This document shows, in pieces, positions 35,367-46,976 of a stretch of DNA of 64,000 nt. Numbering within the stretch: the stretch's first letter is position 1; each line of letters opens with the position of its first letter. Under the pieces are notes generated by a model. It ran no database searches. It was given only the letters and a program-made list of their open reading frames with translations, and was not told the origin of the DNA. The translations under genes were made by a program, and so were the position numbers. Location: NCBI GenBank assembly GCA_963978905.1, contig OZ022256.1, positions 21,887,743 through 21,951,742 on the forward strand, written 5' to 3'. The DNA comes from Trichostrongylus colubriformis. Its lineage: Eukaryota > Nematoda > Chromadorea > Rhabditida > Trichostrongylidae.

Positions 35367-36703
35367 CTCCAGAAGAGCTCGGGACATGGATGACGAAGCC
35401 TTGCCCTTTCTGAACAATCTGATGCCAAGCCGCGCCGGACCCAGAAGTGATATCATTTTTGTGGTGAGGACCATCGATTGCCTTTACAGGCAAATGTTCA
35501 GCTAGAAATACCTCACCCGGCTACTTATTTATTGAATTCAGATGCTCTTCAGTAAAACAACTGTCACAAGAACAAAACGGTCGGCCTCCTACTTCTGATT
35601 TGAATTTTGGGAAATAAGATGTTTGAAGGATGCATATCGCAAGGAAGGTGCAGGGAAGGCAGTTCAAAGATATGAACAGGCCCCTTCTAGAAGGCACTAC
35701 CCTGAGACACCCTACTGTTTGGAAAGGAGAAAAATTTCAGGTTCAAGATCCAAGTTCTTTTTTTGGCAATTCAAACAAGTCAAGCAAAGTAAGGGTGTCG
35801 GCTACGCAGCAGCAGCCATCAGTCGTGGATTTCACGGAGATCGGCGCCGCTCAGAATTTCCTACCGCACACGTTCCGAAACGTGCACGGTTTGCAGTGAT
35901 TTTACTACTGGTCCGCACGCATTCAGCCTGCTTTTATGTGTGTTGTGTAATAGCATCTATTACATTGCATGCACTACAACACATACAACTACGTATGTAG
36001 GCGGAAATAGTGTGGTGGTATGTTGCACGTCTTCCAATTGAACTCTTCATGAAGACTCCCATGAAATTCTACTTGAGGTCCAAGTCTCGGTGCTGGCGAA
36101 TCAGTATCAGTTCCCCCTCATTCGAATACCACACAGACTCTAAAGAAAAGTTCAGTGCATGGCGCAGGGTCTAAAAGCAATTTATGCTGTTACTTTATCC
36201 TGTTGCGAATTGGGTATGGTGTTTCTATACGTGAGTGTACCGGAAATACAATGAGTGATCTTCCTCCCTCTGTGGAACTGCTGCTTCATAAGACTACTTG
36301 GGCTGGATACTTTCCTTTCTTGAGCAATATCGTGGAGTGCAGAACTCATGAGACGGCACATCTATTTCGGCTCTCATGCAGCCGCATAAGTTTGAACGGC
36401 CTCTTGGTCTTAAAAGTGCAAACGTCACGGAATCTCTGCAAGCTTTCTAGATTAAAAAGTCCAAAACCATTAGGCTGCGAGGCATTCATTGCAATGAACC
36501 ACTCTGCAAGAAGTGATTGCTCGAAATAACCAATTCCAGCTGGGCAAGGCGAAATCTTCCAACACTCTTGTATAATAGATCACTAGCATCAGAGTCTTCT
36601 TTGAAGCGTGATTAGCTCCATTCCGCCCGGATTTTCTTCAGAAAATTAGGGCAGAATGTAAGGTAGGGCTAGAGTTCGAGGATACACTAGGAGGCTCTTC
36701 TAA
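35367..36703. other. unassigned stretch with a short hypothetical ORF
   Basis: A plus frame with ATG at 35630 runs 89 codons to 35899. It has coding-like composition (for example GEKFQVQDPSSFFG) but no recognised family, and an overlapping frame runs in the next phase (35623-36000). A 124-codon plus frame at 36155-36529 is likewise unassigned. Confidence 0.3.
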
Positions 36704-36790
36704 GAGGCAGCGATAGCCGAGTGATCAAGAGTGTAGATTCACGTCTGCACATTCAAGACCACTGGGTTCGATCCCCGCCGAGGCTCAAAT
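36704..36790 (+). repeat. tRNA-derived head of a retroposon
   Basis: GATAGCCGAGTG near 36712 is a good box A. GGTTCGATCCC near 36765 is a perfect box B. The spacing suits a Ser/Leu-type tRNA with a long variable arm. The acceptor stem does not close cleanly and the downstream sequence runs straight into LINE-like sequence, so I read it as a SINE or LINE 5' head and not a functional tRNA gene. Confidence 0.6.
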
Positions 36791-36959
36791 CATGCCTTAC
36801 AAGAAATCACAAAAATGGTGACGTTACCAGTGTCAGGCCCAGGTTGGCAAGCCGGCAGATGGTGAAACCTAGTCACACCAATATGTTCAAAATTTGCCAA
36901 AGAAGCAGTGTTAATGCTATGACGTCACCCGTAAGCCTCGCCTGAGTTCTGTGGTCAGT

Positions 36960-37310
36960 ATGCGAGGCCTACCGAGGGGTGAACGACCTCGGCTGAAGAA
37001 GTTATTTCGAATAGGGACTCTGAACTTAGGATCACTGACCGGGAAGTCTCGAGAGATTGCCGACTTAGTGAGTCGACGAAGCGTCCAAATCCTGTGTCTT
37101 CAGGAAACACGCTGGATAGGCGCCAAGGCAAGGGAGATTGGAGAGGGAGTCGAGCACTTCAACGGCGAGGACACCAAACGGAACGGAGTAGCCATCGCAG
37201 TAGCTGATTCCCTCAAAGTACATCTGCGCCGTGAACAGGATCAACGGTCGAATCATGGCAGTCAGGTTTGATACAGAGAAGGGGTACTGGGCAAGAGTTC
37301 TCGGTGTTGA
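36960..37310 (+). pseudogene. RTE-type LINE endonuclease fragment
   Basis: From the ATG at 36960 the frame reads an APE-type endonuclease N-terminus. It contains RIGTLNLGSLTGK (the motif with the catalytic Asn) and ILCLQETRWIGAK (the catalytic Glu motif), then GVAIAVADSL. Near 37228 the frame shifts by one, and the next frame continues with VNRINGRIMAVRFDTEKGYW. Similarity fades after about 37310. This is the usual start of nematode RTE elements, often mis-annotated as craniofacial-development-protein-like. The reverse transcriptase is absent, so it is a 3'-truncated, frame-shifted fragment joined to the tRNA-like head. Confidence 0.75.
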
Positions 37311-37993
37311 GCAACCACTTTTCGAGATGCGCCACCCTTTCTATATCCATTCGAAGCCGAGGTGGCAGATGTAGGAATTCGGTGAGCAAAATAGCTTGCG
37401 AAGCTAACCGATGTACAAGTCAGTGCTTGCGTTTTTCCAAAGGAGTCATGTATGTACCAGTCATCTACCTTGAAAATAGGGTATTTCTGATTGGCTTCAG
37501 CGAGCATCCATGCTGGAGTCAAGCCCGGCCAATGCTAGTGGTAGTGCACGTCAATTTTCACCACACCACCTCCTCGCCACATACGAAATATGGTCAATAA
37601 TGGACGCTTAGGTTCCATCATGCATTCGTTTTTTCCTGCTGCCGCATCGCGAAGAAATCGGCTTCCCCTGAAGTCCCTCTGAGTACAGGCGCTAAAGTTG
37701 TAGTATTAGCATCACGCGACTCAATCCTTGACAAAACTCTTTCAGCTATGCGGCTTGGTTGTCTTGCGTCTATAAAATTTTGCGCCTCACTTTATTCAGT
37801 TACAAGATAACATGTGTTCTGGAAATAGAATTTTGCGGGTTCGTCCCCAAAAAACTGCTACAATAGACACTTCTTCACAGAACTGGAGTATCAGGACGAC
37901 TAATTGCGGAGCGCGCTCTGAGCTCTCGAAGAGACCACGGTCTCGCTGATTCCTTGAATGCAGATTCAAGCATCGCATGAGGTGAGAATTCTA
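37311..37993. other. unassigned stretch
   Basis: Between the RTE fragment and a diverged MITE. Short frames on both strands only. Confidence 0.35.
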
Positions 37994-38335
37994 ATTTGAA
38001 GATATCGTGCTCGGAAATACGTTTTTCTGTTCCACAAACATTTATGTGGGAATCGCTTAGTAAGGACCGCATGCGAAGTTTCACACGAGAAAAATAACCC
38101 GGCTGAGATATATCTCCTCAAAGTGGAGGACAACGGGGCGTAGCTTGCGAGAAGAGCGCCCCGCTCCTCATCTGCCGAAGACGGAGAGGCAGACTGGGAA
38201 CAGAGAATTACGCTAACAGTCCCGGATTCTCTTCTTTATTCTTGTGAAACCTTGCTTGCGGTCCTTATTAAGCAAATACCACATAATTTTATGGGTAAGA
38301 GAAAATTTATTTTTCCTTGCTCGATTCCTTTGAGT
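37994..38335. mobile_element. diverged relative of foldback MITE family T
   Basis: The left end (GAAGATATCGTGCTCGG) and the complement of the right end (CAAAGGAATCGAGCAAGG) form imperfect inverted repeats of about 100 bp. Both resemble the arms at 12198-12630, sharing the order GGAATCG, ACATTTATGT-like, AAGGACCGCA-like and TTTCACACGA-like blocks. TTAA flanks are no longer intact. It has no coding content. Confidence 0.6.
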
Positions 38336-39951
38336 GGTCGGTACGTGTCACAACAGCAGCACAGCACATACTCAAATGAAACGAATCGTTATTAATTCAG
38401 AACTCTCCCGATTTTAATGAACTGAACACAGAACTCAATCATCACTTGGTGGGGTACTTCTTTCCCTATCGGACATTTCATGCATCTGGTGGAGGGAGGC
38501 TCCGTGGCGCATATCTTAAACTGAAGGCTTTCCCTCCTGCTTGTAGTCATAAAAAGAGACATGAAAGGTTTTGCACAAGTATTAATGAAAGCTTGAATAA
38601 ATATTCATTTATACATCAGGGAGCTCATTAAGTATCACAAAGAGCCAAGGAAGTATCCATTATTCAGAAAGCTACATGAATTCATTTGACTCACATCCAT
38701 GGAGGCGCTCACTAAAACATGGGCATTTAGAACAATAAGAAGAAGTGTAGATGTTGTCTATGTAAGTGGTAAGAAATCGGGAAATGGTTTGTTTTGCCTT
38801 TATCTCACACGAACCATTGCCTTTTGTAAACTACTGCGAAAGAGTTCAGCACGGGATATGCGAAAGTGGGAACCTATACAGTCGTTTTGATGCGAATCGA
38901 CGCACTATGATCCACCTCGGTTCAAGGTCGGGATAGATGCCCGAGACATATGTACTCGAGTACCTCGGGACAGACGTACTCAATACGACAAAAAGAAGAA
39001 ATCTTTAAAATGCTCGCTCACAGCCTTCGCCATACACAGAAATTGATGTCATGAACCTTAAGTGCGAGAAGACCACGATATTTGCTTTGGTTCACTGTCA
39101 GGAAATGATACTACTGCTAGAAGCACGAGAAGATCTTCACTGTTTTCATCACCACAGAGCAATTGCACAGGTTCCTCTCACTCACGGGAGGCTTCAAAAT
39201 ACTCTGGTTTCCTGCAGCCGCTTACATTGTTAGTATTCAATAAATTTTCTTACATAAGTCGGCACCAGAGCCGTACGAGGACTTCACGACATTTTGGCGG
39301 CCCATCAGTGGAAAAGCGAGCTTTTTAAGCACTCAGTCAGGCAGGCAACAGCCCCGCTCATTCCTTGTATTCACATTCCCAGAGACACTGCTGCGTCCTG
39401 TAGTCTGTTGCTACAATTTGAAGGCACTGAGAGGGAGCGGTATCGGCCTACGGTAAGACACACCGTGTGGCTTGCAGTCTGCTGGGTTGCACATTGCACA
39501 GACGACAAATCGCTGAGACGTCGAGTATGATTTACCCCTTCTTATACTTTCGCTTATTTTACCATTCATTATTTCACTTAACTGCTGCTGCTTGTTTGCT
39601 TGCTGTTTCACTTATTTTACCTCATCATGAAGCGATGGAATACTATCTACAAGACAAGGACATCTTCTTTAGCGAGAAACTCGGAAAGGTGATGACGCAG
39701 TTGAAAGAGATGCTTGGGAATGCGAATACAGCTCACATCGTCGCGTTTTCAAATCCGGGTTTTTTTACCGGTTAGCATCGAATGTTCGTTTCGTAGCGAT
39801 CATTGGTTACCATCCTCCCGATACCTACCGGTCCGGTTTCATTAAATCTCCCGTTGCCGTTAAGCGCGCAGAGTGCCTCACCACTCTGTTTGGTGGGTTC
39901 TGAAGAACAAAGGGATTCAAGCACTCAAGAAAACTTGCAGTCAGATTTCAA
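38336..39951. other. unassigned stretch
   Basis: Short overlapping frames only (for example 39062-39328 and 39467-39775). No recognised domain. Confidence 0.35.
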
Positions 39952-40435
39952 TTAAAGGCACAGTTCACGCCAATTTTCGTGCCTCATAGCCCTCCATAAG
40001 GGCTCTGGTAGTGCTAAAGAACACAAGTATGGGGAAAAAACGGGGAAACTTTTCGAAAACCTTGAAAATGAAGTGTTTCTGACCTTTGGATTCGACGAGT
40101 TTGCAGCTTAAAAGCAAGTAATATTTAGACAAGTTTTCACGTGATGATGATATTCGTTAAGGTTGTTTTCACAATAGGAGTACTTCTTATCATTTCTTAT
40201 CGCAGTCGGTATCATGCCTGTCATACACGTAAAAGCCACCGCTTACCAGCTGGTTGAATCAAAGATGGGTGTGGGCCATCTTGAGGCGGTGGCCGTCATC
40301 TTATTTACATGTTCCTCACGCGTTAAGCACCCACCCTCGCGACGTGGTGATGGCACACGCTTTGGCCTTGTGGAAGGGGCTATCTACTCGCTGATGGAAC
40401 CAAGGTATTCATATTATCGTGAACTGTGCCTTTAA
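39952..40435. mobile_element. TTAA-flanked MITE, family T member 3
   Basis: Left end TTAAAGGCACAGTTCACG; right end CGTGAACTGTGCCTTTAA. The terminal inverted repeats are perfect over 18 bp, with TTAA at both edges. It has no transposase. The frame 40214-40435 reads into the right terminus and is probably not a gene. Confidence 0.8.
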
Positions 40436-40929
40436 GTGTGGTTGCTACATTGATGGAAACTGAGAAAGCAAAAAGAACGTCACTTATTTGTTCTCTCCTA
40501 GTGAATATAATATGAAAGAACGTGATTGTTCCGGGATGAATGAGGAGTTTGTGTAAGATGAACAATTCAGTGTAAAGTGGGGCAGCTGGAAGCAATCCAA
40601 AAGGAGTAGTAGGTAGCACCAGGTGCTCTCTCCATGTATTCCATCACATTGATTTGCAAAGCTTCAAAAATTTCCGGAGAGATATTGTACCTATCGCCCT
40701 ACTGTACAATAGTATACAGCGTACATAAAGGAAGGAAGGAAAAGAATGTGCATCCACTGGGAGAAATGCCCACGACGCTAGAAAAAACACTTTTAGGAGC
40801 TATCGTTTTAAGAGAACACCGTAATTCGACAAAAGCTTTAGTTAGAACAAACGAGAAACTGGTGCGCATTAGTCACGAACTCATTAATCACATCAATCAT
40901 TAAGCTCATGTGCGTCCTTAGAGCTGCTC
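40436..40929. other. unassigned stretch
   Basis: No recognised feature between MITE member 3 and the palindromic repeat. An 89-codon plus frame at 40634-40903 is unassigned. Confidence 0.3.
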
Positions 40930-42290
40930 ACAGAGAAAAACGGGTTTGGTTGAGCTCTCGTCCATATGTACGTTCAACTTGCGACGTAGCCGAAGTGCAG
41001 AACGGTGTTCTCGTACTATGAATCTTTGGAACCAGAGTCACGGAAATTTTCTTCAAGCTGACCAGCCTTAACACAATCTTTTTTGCACTTCGTATTTTAG
41101 CTTCAATAAAAGCCTCGATTTCGGTCCTCACGATTCTTTTCATTGCCTTCTGGAGGAGCTGTACGTATCCTTTCAGCTTGAACTGAATACTTCCACCCAT
41201 AAATTCCTGTATTTTCAGCATTGAAAAAGAGAACATCTACTCCGAACTGCCAGCATTAACATTTCACATGCATCAGTATCAGAAAACAACTTAAGAGATA
41301 TGATACGCGTATCCTTCGATGGTTTTTCCGACATTCGTTGAGATGTTCCTTTCACAATTTGGAAGAGAGATGACGGATACGTAGTCATTCCACTCTTCCG
41401 TATTCAGAATCAAATCATCGTAGTAGCCTAGAAACGCCTCCTCGGTACTTCGGTCCTTGATCACAAATGTCACATTTATTTTGCGAAGTAATACCTGGCT
41501 TGCACGAGAAAAAAGCAAAACCGGAACCGAAACATAATGAATTACCAAATGCAGTGAACACTGGCAGGAAAGGACGTAAAAAATTCTTCAGATATCTTTC
41601 TGATGTCGAAGATTGGGCACTACTACCTAGAGCTACCCCACTACCTCTCCAACCGCTGTGGTCGAAGAGGTGATTTTTTGAAACTTTTCGATTTGGCTGC
41701 AAACTTCTATCCAGGGGTAACTCGACCCGTAGAGAACGGATATGACATTCGTTTGGCGCGAAGCTGCTTGGCGCCTGCCCATAGGCGCCTCCGGTAAAAT
41801 GGGGTGGCCTATGGCGCAGGCGCCAAACAGCTTCGCGCCAAACGAATGTCATATTCGTGTTCTACGGGTCAAGTTATTCCTGGGTAAAAGTTTGCAGCCA
41901 AATCGAAAAGTTTTCCAAAAATCACCTCTTCGACCACAGCGGTTGGAGAGGTAGTGGGGTAGCTGAGGGTTGATTGTGCCGAAGAGTGATATAGATGCTT
42001 TTATCGAAGCCAAAATACAAAATGTAAAAACTTTCGCGATAGCGGGAGAAAACCGTGACCTCCTTATTGTAGGGCGGAAAAACTATCATCGAGCCATGGC
42101 GGCTGTTGCTGCTGCAGGGGGTAGCCCTGTTGATGAGGCACAAACAAGCGCTGATTTCTGCTAACTCGCTTCTGAACGCCTTTGCAGTTTTGGTTATCAT
42201 ATTTGTAATCAGCATTCGAGAATTTACAGAACCACCTAGGACTCCTTTCAAAGTTGGAAAGTTGAAGCCGTTTCCTGTCATGAGTCGGAG
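40930..42290. repeat. imperfect palindromic repeat, family P copy 2
   Basis: The left half on the minus strand (41236-40928) encodes RTEIEAFIEAKIRSAKKI. The right half on the plus strand (from 41970) encodes DIDAFIEAKIQNVKTFAIA. The minus frame 41548-41291 corresponds loosely to the 9885-9688 segment of copy 1 (shared ends TNVGKTIEGY and TKVKKIIEAY). Both halves also share non-coding blocks with 8905-10450, such as CATATTTGTAATCAGCAT. A separate foldback element sits at the centre (41631-41964). The protein is of unknown function. Confidence 0.6.
41631..41964. mobile_element. foldback MITE with ~160-bp arms
   Basis: It begins AGCTACCCCACTACCTCTCC and ends with the complement, GGAGAGGTAGTGGGGTAGCT. 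The arms remain nearly identical to the centre near 41797, where GGCGCCTGCCCATAGGCGCC-like sequence stands. A TA target inside the AGCTA ends is possible but cannot be separated from the inverted repeat. The long frames across it on both strands (41415-41852 and 41742-41954) mirror each other and are not genes. It sits at the centre of family P copy 2. Confidence 0.8.
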
Positions 42291-43785
42291 ACGATTTATA
42301 AAATTCTGATCGACATCAATGAGTTCAATTGCTCGATTGGGATTTGCGATTTTTTACAGAAATTTAGATACAGAGGCTTCATTCACTTTAGGCTCTTGCA
42401 AAACAATTCATGATTGGCAGCTCCAAACATAAGACCTAATAGGACGAACTCGGATATTCGATGAAAAAGAACCCATTCAAGTTTATTTCAGAGGTTGCAC
42501 GACGCCACAGAGATCGCGAAAGATTCACTTGCATGCCATCCAATAAGTTCAACCGCGCCATATCTTCCTGGATTTCATTAGCTAATCGAGTCTCTCCATG
42601 CATTACGTAATCACTGGTATCAAGTCATCTGGATATTCGTGGTTGCACGCACTGCCACTTTGATGGCATGTCTCGGCACAAATAACTATACCATAATTTA
42701 TATTTGAAGAGCAAACTTAATAGTATGGGCAGGGTTCTTTCTCGTTGCAATTGTGCACGAGAGTTCCAAAAAAGCCCAGAATGCCGAGAACTCCTCCTGG
42801 TTCTTGTGAAACTTGGACAGGGTTGCGGTAGGTGCCTCAGAGGTTGATATATCCGCGCTACGCTTGTGCAACAGTCCGTAATTGGCTTCGGAGTTGAATT
42901 CCCTTCTTCCACAATACTGCTGATTTGAAGCTTTGCCTTGTCTCGAAGCTTCATGTTGATCTAAATTTGTATTGAACGATGTGAGACTTGTAAACTTTTG
43001 TCTAAAGGGCTCAAAAGGCTTTTTCAAAATTGGTTGCATAAATTTTCGCTCACTGTTCACATTGGTCAATAGATATTTATTCTGTTGATCATTAATGCTA
43101 TTTCGCCTTCGCATGATATTTTTCGTTTTCGCTGCACTTTCTGCAGCTCGATCTCAGCCTCCGTCAACATACTTCATATGATCCTTGTGAACGAGTTAGA
43201 AGTTAGAATCATCCGGCAATTTTCGAGTTAGAATCATCCGACAATTTTGATAGTGCTACTTCTAATTATTCTGTCCTTGATCTTAGCGAAGCACAGAATA
43301 CCTCCAAAGCAAACCGCTCACTATGTATCCTCCACAGGGTATATAAGTTGCTGCGTGTACTCCTCATAAATTTCCGACGATTGGTTAACTGCTGCTGCGG
43401 CGCTAATGATACCTTTCTTGATTGAATAAATTGGCATACTAGGGTTCGTTATGGTTTGACCTCTGAATTTTAAGTCCTACTTATAGCTGGACAATAGCTT
43501 CGATTTTATGGTTCGAATAAGTGAATCACAACAATCCAGGTTAAGCTAAAATTGAGGAGCGGAGTAGGTAGGTGGTGCTAGTAGGTGGTACTTACTACAA
43601 ATGTTCATAACTTGCCTCAGGAGCAACCAGAATGCGAAAGATTTTTTTTAGAGTTCAGCGATGTCTAAGGCGTGTTATTGTAAGTGGGGGCCCGCCTATA
43701 ATGGGTGGAACGTGCAATCAGCAATGTCGCGCTTACTTATAAAATCTACAATCTCGATCCAGAACCGTCAAGGGTGCAGGTGATT
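42291..43785. other. unassigned stretch
   Basis: Overlapping minus frames at 42625-42954 and 42698-43114 have no recognisable domain. Nothing else was identified. Confidence 0.35.
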
Positions 43786-43985
43786 GATTAAGTGCCTCTA
43801 TAAAAGTTGAAATTCTACAACATCACTGATCGATATCAATTGAAAATATCGGTTTTTGTGCAGAAGGCAGGAAACGGCTCGTGGACAATACTACTGATTA
43901 AGTGCCCTCATAGAAGTTGAGATTCTACAATGCGCATCACCGTTCGACATTGATTGAAAATGTCGGGTTTTGTGCAGAAGGTGTC
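43786..43985. repeat. two tandem 110-bp units
   Basis: GATTAAGTGCC starts units at 43786 and 43896. Both end with TTTTGTGCAGAAGG before diverging. The copies differ at many positions, so the duplication is old. It lies a few bases upstream of the TIR element at 44003. Confidence 0.8.
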
Positions 43986-44002
43986 TCTACTGCACGCTGC
44001 TT

Positions 44003-44232
44003 GGGTGTATGTCGTTAGGGCAGAAAAATCGCTTTGCGGCAACCGGTGTAGGACGTGATAGGGCGAGCTATGCGCGCAGTATTGGAAGGGTCCTTAAGCG
44101 ATGGCGGTGCTCTACGCCTCAATCCAGCCGTAATCGCTTCAGGACTCAACTAATACGGCGCGCGTAGCTCGTACAATTCCGTCGCGCGCCAAAAGCGTTC
44201 ACGCGATTTTTCTGTCTTAATGACATACACCC
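44003..44232. mobile_element. non-autonomous TIR element, family A copy 2
   Basis: Left end GGGTGTATGTCGTTAGGGCA; complement of right end GGGTGTATGTCATTAAGACA. CACGCTGCTT stands directly before (43993-44002) and directly after (44233-44242), a perfect 10-bp target duplication. Only 230 bp long, with no coding content. The same family as 1613-2294. Confidence 0.85.
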
Positions 44233-44242
44233 CACGCTGCTT

Positions 44243-45274
44243 TGCTGGACCATGTTAGACTACGCCCACTGTGGACACTGTGGACGGGGCCTGCATCGAA
44301 ATGTTCGGTGTTCAGATGCGAAATTTTATGATTCGTTCCAAAAGAACCCAGGAATCGGGATATCTTTATATGAAAACCAGGAGTTTGGCGTCTCCGTCTG
44401 TCCACCCGAAACTGAGTACTGCCTGAAAATCGGGTGTGTGCACTTATGACAGCAAATTCGCTTCGTGACATCACACTCGCGGCGCCATCAGCACGACTTG
44501 CCGAATCGATTGCCCTTGGGAGACCGGCAGAGCGTGGCTGCGTCACCTCTGACTTCCACTCATGCCACGCTGGCTCCTCCATGAACTATTCCTTTTCATC
44601 GTTCTTGAAGGCAGTTACCACGCTGCTGTGAAAGTTTAATTATTCCTTGTTATCCAATTTTCGACATGCCTGATTAGCAAAGGTTTCCTCATATCTTCCT
44701 ACTCCATATTTGATGTGTCCTTTTTTTGATGCATCCACTGAAGGTCATTTAGTTAAGTCCTCACAGTCGTGTATCGCATTGATTGCTTGTGCTCTACTTG
44801 TAGTATTACATCGTAAAACTCTGTATGCGTTCGCAGTCGCTTGTGATCTTCCACGCTAGCTAAAACTTGAGGGATCGTCTGTGGGAATTTAAGATCTCCA
44901 GTTATCCATGTATTATTTTGTATTTACTTACGAATTGTAAGGGCTGCATGCATAGTTTCACGCAAAAAAAAACAGGATCGGGCTTAGATAGAACTCCTCA
45001 ACATGACGTACGATGGTGTCAGGCTTCCCCAAAAGCTCGGCCACCAGGGCTGCACGAGGAAAGAGGCTGCGGTCACGTGGCCAGGGCAGAGTGGGAAGCA
45101 AACCAACAATCGGCACGGAAGTTGAACTGCGCTCTGCCCGCCGACGGCTGTTCGAGTGTTCCTCGGCGGCAATTCAGACATGTTGCTCTTTTTCCAGCTT
45201 TTTAATTTCTGCATTGGAGGCGCAAAGAGTAACATGTGGTTACGAGTAAGTTTCAGGATCTCTGTCATTATACA
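44243..45274. other. unassigned stretch
   Basis: A minus frame of 121 codons (44217-44582) and a GC-rich patch at about 45000-45180, with several open frames, are unassigned. A GAGTAAGT donor-like site lies near 45245. Confidence 0.35.
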
Positions 45275-45775
45275 GTAGCGCTCAAAAGTCTTCGGCCAAA
45301 CGGTTGTTCACTTGGGTTTTTCACTTGTAACTTTTTTTGCGACTGGACCGATCTAAGAGGAATTTCAGTATGTTGTTCTTGGAGACACTGCTTATTAAAT
45401 ATACCATTTTGGCGTTCAACGGTAAGTTACGTGGTTAAATGCAATTTTTTGTTTTTGGAGTGCCATCCCTATGCCGTCCCGCTGTGCCGCTGTCATCAAA
45501 AGTCGTGGTTTCCTACAGAATATTGGTGTTATCTGAGGGTTGCTAGTTTTATTTCTGTGAGTAAAGCCGTTTTTCTTGACTGAACCTTTTCCTTTTCTCC
45601 GGTGGTTTTGTGTAAATTTTGTAGAAAAACCATGAAAAGAGTCGAGCGGTACTCAAGTGGAGGAGATGTTGACAATAGGTTCAGGTACCACATATCAAAA
45701 TTTTGTCAAAGTTGGTCAAGTAGAAAAAAAGTTATGACAGAAAAGTGTTTGGCCGAAGACTTTTGAGCGCTACTG
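45275..45775. mobile_element. Tc1/mariner-type MITE
   Basis: Both ends start CAGTAGCGCTCAAAAGTCTT as inverted repeats, identical over 29 bp, and are flanked by TA (45273-45274 and 45776-45777). It is 501 bp long with no transposase. Termini of this type and a TA target are typical of Tc1/mariner/pogo-class non-autonomous elements. Confidence 0.9.
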
Positions 45776-45830
45776 TACATGCCAACCGTTGGCTACCATC
45801 TAATGTTCAGGGTTTATCAGCATCTACTGG

Positions 45831-46098
45831 GCAGAGGAGGTGTAGTGGCAGGTGCCGTGCACTCCCATTCCATGGGACGGGGATCAAATCCCGCATCGAC
45901 GTTCGCCTAGGCTAGCTAGGCCTTCCATCCCTCCGGATCGAAGAATTGGTACCAGATTACTTCCTCGATTCAACTTTTTATTGGGAGGATGAAAGCACTG
46001 ATTGTACATTGGTTGACCCACACATGTTATCGTGAAGGCCGAATCGCATTCACCTGTCGCACACTTCTGAGTGGAAACACAATGCGCAGCGCATCCTG
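45831..46098 (+). repeat. tRNA-like SINE, copy 3 (most complete)
   Basis: Box-A-like TGTAGTGGCAGGTGC at 45841 and box-B-like GGGGATCAAATCCCGC near 45879 stand in Pol III promoter spacing. The body contains TTGGTACCAGATTAC and GGATGAAAGCACTGATTG, and a tail with AATGCGCAGCG. Copies 1 and 2 are at 27905 and 33090. Confidence 0.65.
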
Positions 46099-46183
46099 CT
46101 GAAGGTATTGATTGACGTCAGAAACATCGTCCTCTATATCAGATAGCAGAGAATAACGAGAGAGTGTCCATGAACCCCATTCC

Positions 46184-46976
46184 CTATTGTCCCATCATCC
46201 TATGCTTGTTAGTGCTTAGCTGCTGGTGAACGCTGCTCGGGTGCAGATGAGCACGGAGTGGAACGGTTGCCATCAGGAAGGTTTGAAGAGCTTCGACTGT
46301 TGGTTCCTTCCCCTTCAGTTTGGCGAGCCCTCGCTTGAATGTGTCGACAAAGCGTTCCGCCTGTCCATTGCTCTGTGGATGGAATGGTGGCGTGCTCATG
46401 TGGTTGATTCCACGGGAGCGGCAGAATGAAGCCAACTGCGCCGAAATGAATTGTGTCCCGTTGTCTGTGACCAAAACTACTGGATTTCCGAAGTGAGCGA
46501 AGACGTTTCTCATCGCTTGTATGGTAGCTGTCGAGGAGATTGATGCCATTCGAACAATTTCAGGTCACTTGGAATATGCATTCACGAGTATCAAGTAAAA
46601 GTGTGCGTCCACTGGACCGGCGAAATCGGCATGTACTCTTATCCATGGAGAAGTCGGTTGTGGTCAGGATCGCAGTTCGTCTTTGATGGGATTCTTGGCT
46701 ACCGAAGCACAGCGGTTGCAATTTCTGGACAAGGTGCTCAACGTCGGCGTCCAATGTAGGCCAGTAGACGTAGCTTCGTGCGATCATCTCATCCTCGTTT
46801 GTCCTGGGTGTGCCTTGTGAAGGGTGCTGAGCACACGCTGGCGTCGTGTTTTCGGAATCACTATCCGTGACGTCATTGACAAGCAACCGTTGGCAGTAGT
46901 CAGGGAGTCACGACGGTGGTAATAATGCCAAAAGGGCGATTCGCGATCGACCTTCGGCCACTTGACGGATCTTGTG
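46184..46976 (-). pseudogene. Ty3/gypsy pol fragment (integrase zinc finger and core), left copy
   Basis: Read from 46976 downward on the minus strand there is a segment with TLHKAHPGQTRMR and SYVYWPTLDADVEHLV, the H2C2 zinc-binding region of Ty3/gypsy integrase, partly frame-shifted. From 46549 it continues into the catalytic core, with VTDNGTQFIS (second catalytic Asp) and FHPQSNGQAERFVDTFKRG (the Glu motif). The frame ends at 46184 after the sequence departs from the right copy near 46225. The integrase C-terminus and LTR are missing on this side. It is head-to-head with the copy starting at 46977. Confidence 0.8.

Noticed and set aside
36704..36790. Functional tRNA gene
   Set aside because: Box A and box B are good, but the acceptor stem does not pair end to end and the sequence continues into LINE sequence.
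41415..41954. 145-codon and 70-codon ORFs on opposite strands
   Set aside because: They run through the arms of a foldback element and mirror each other.
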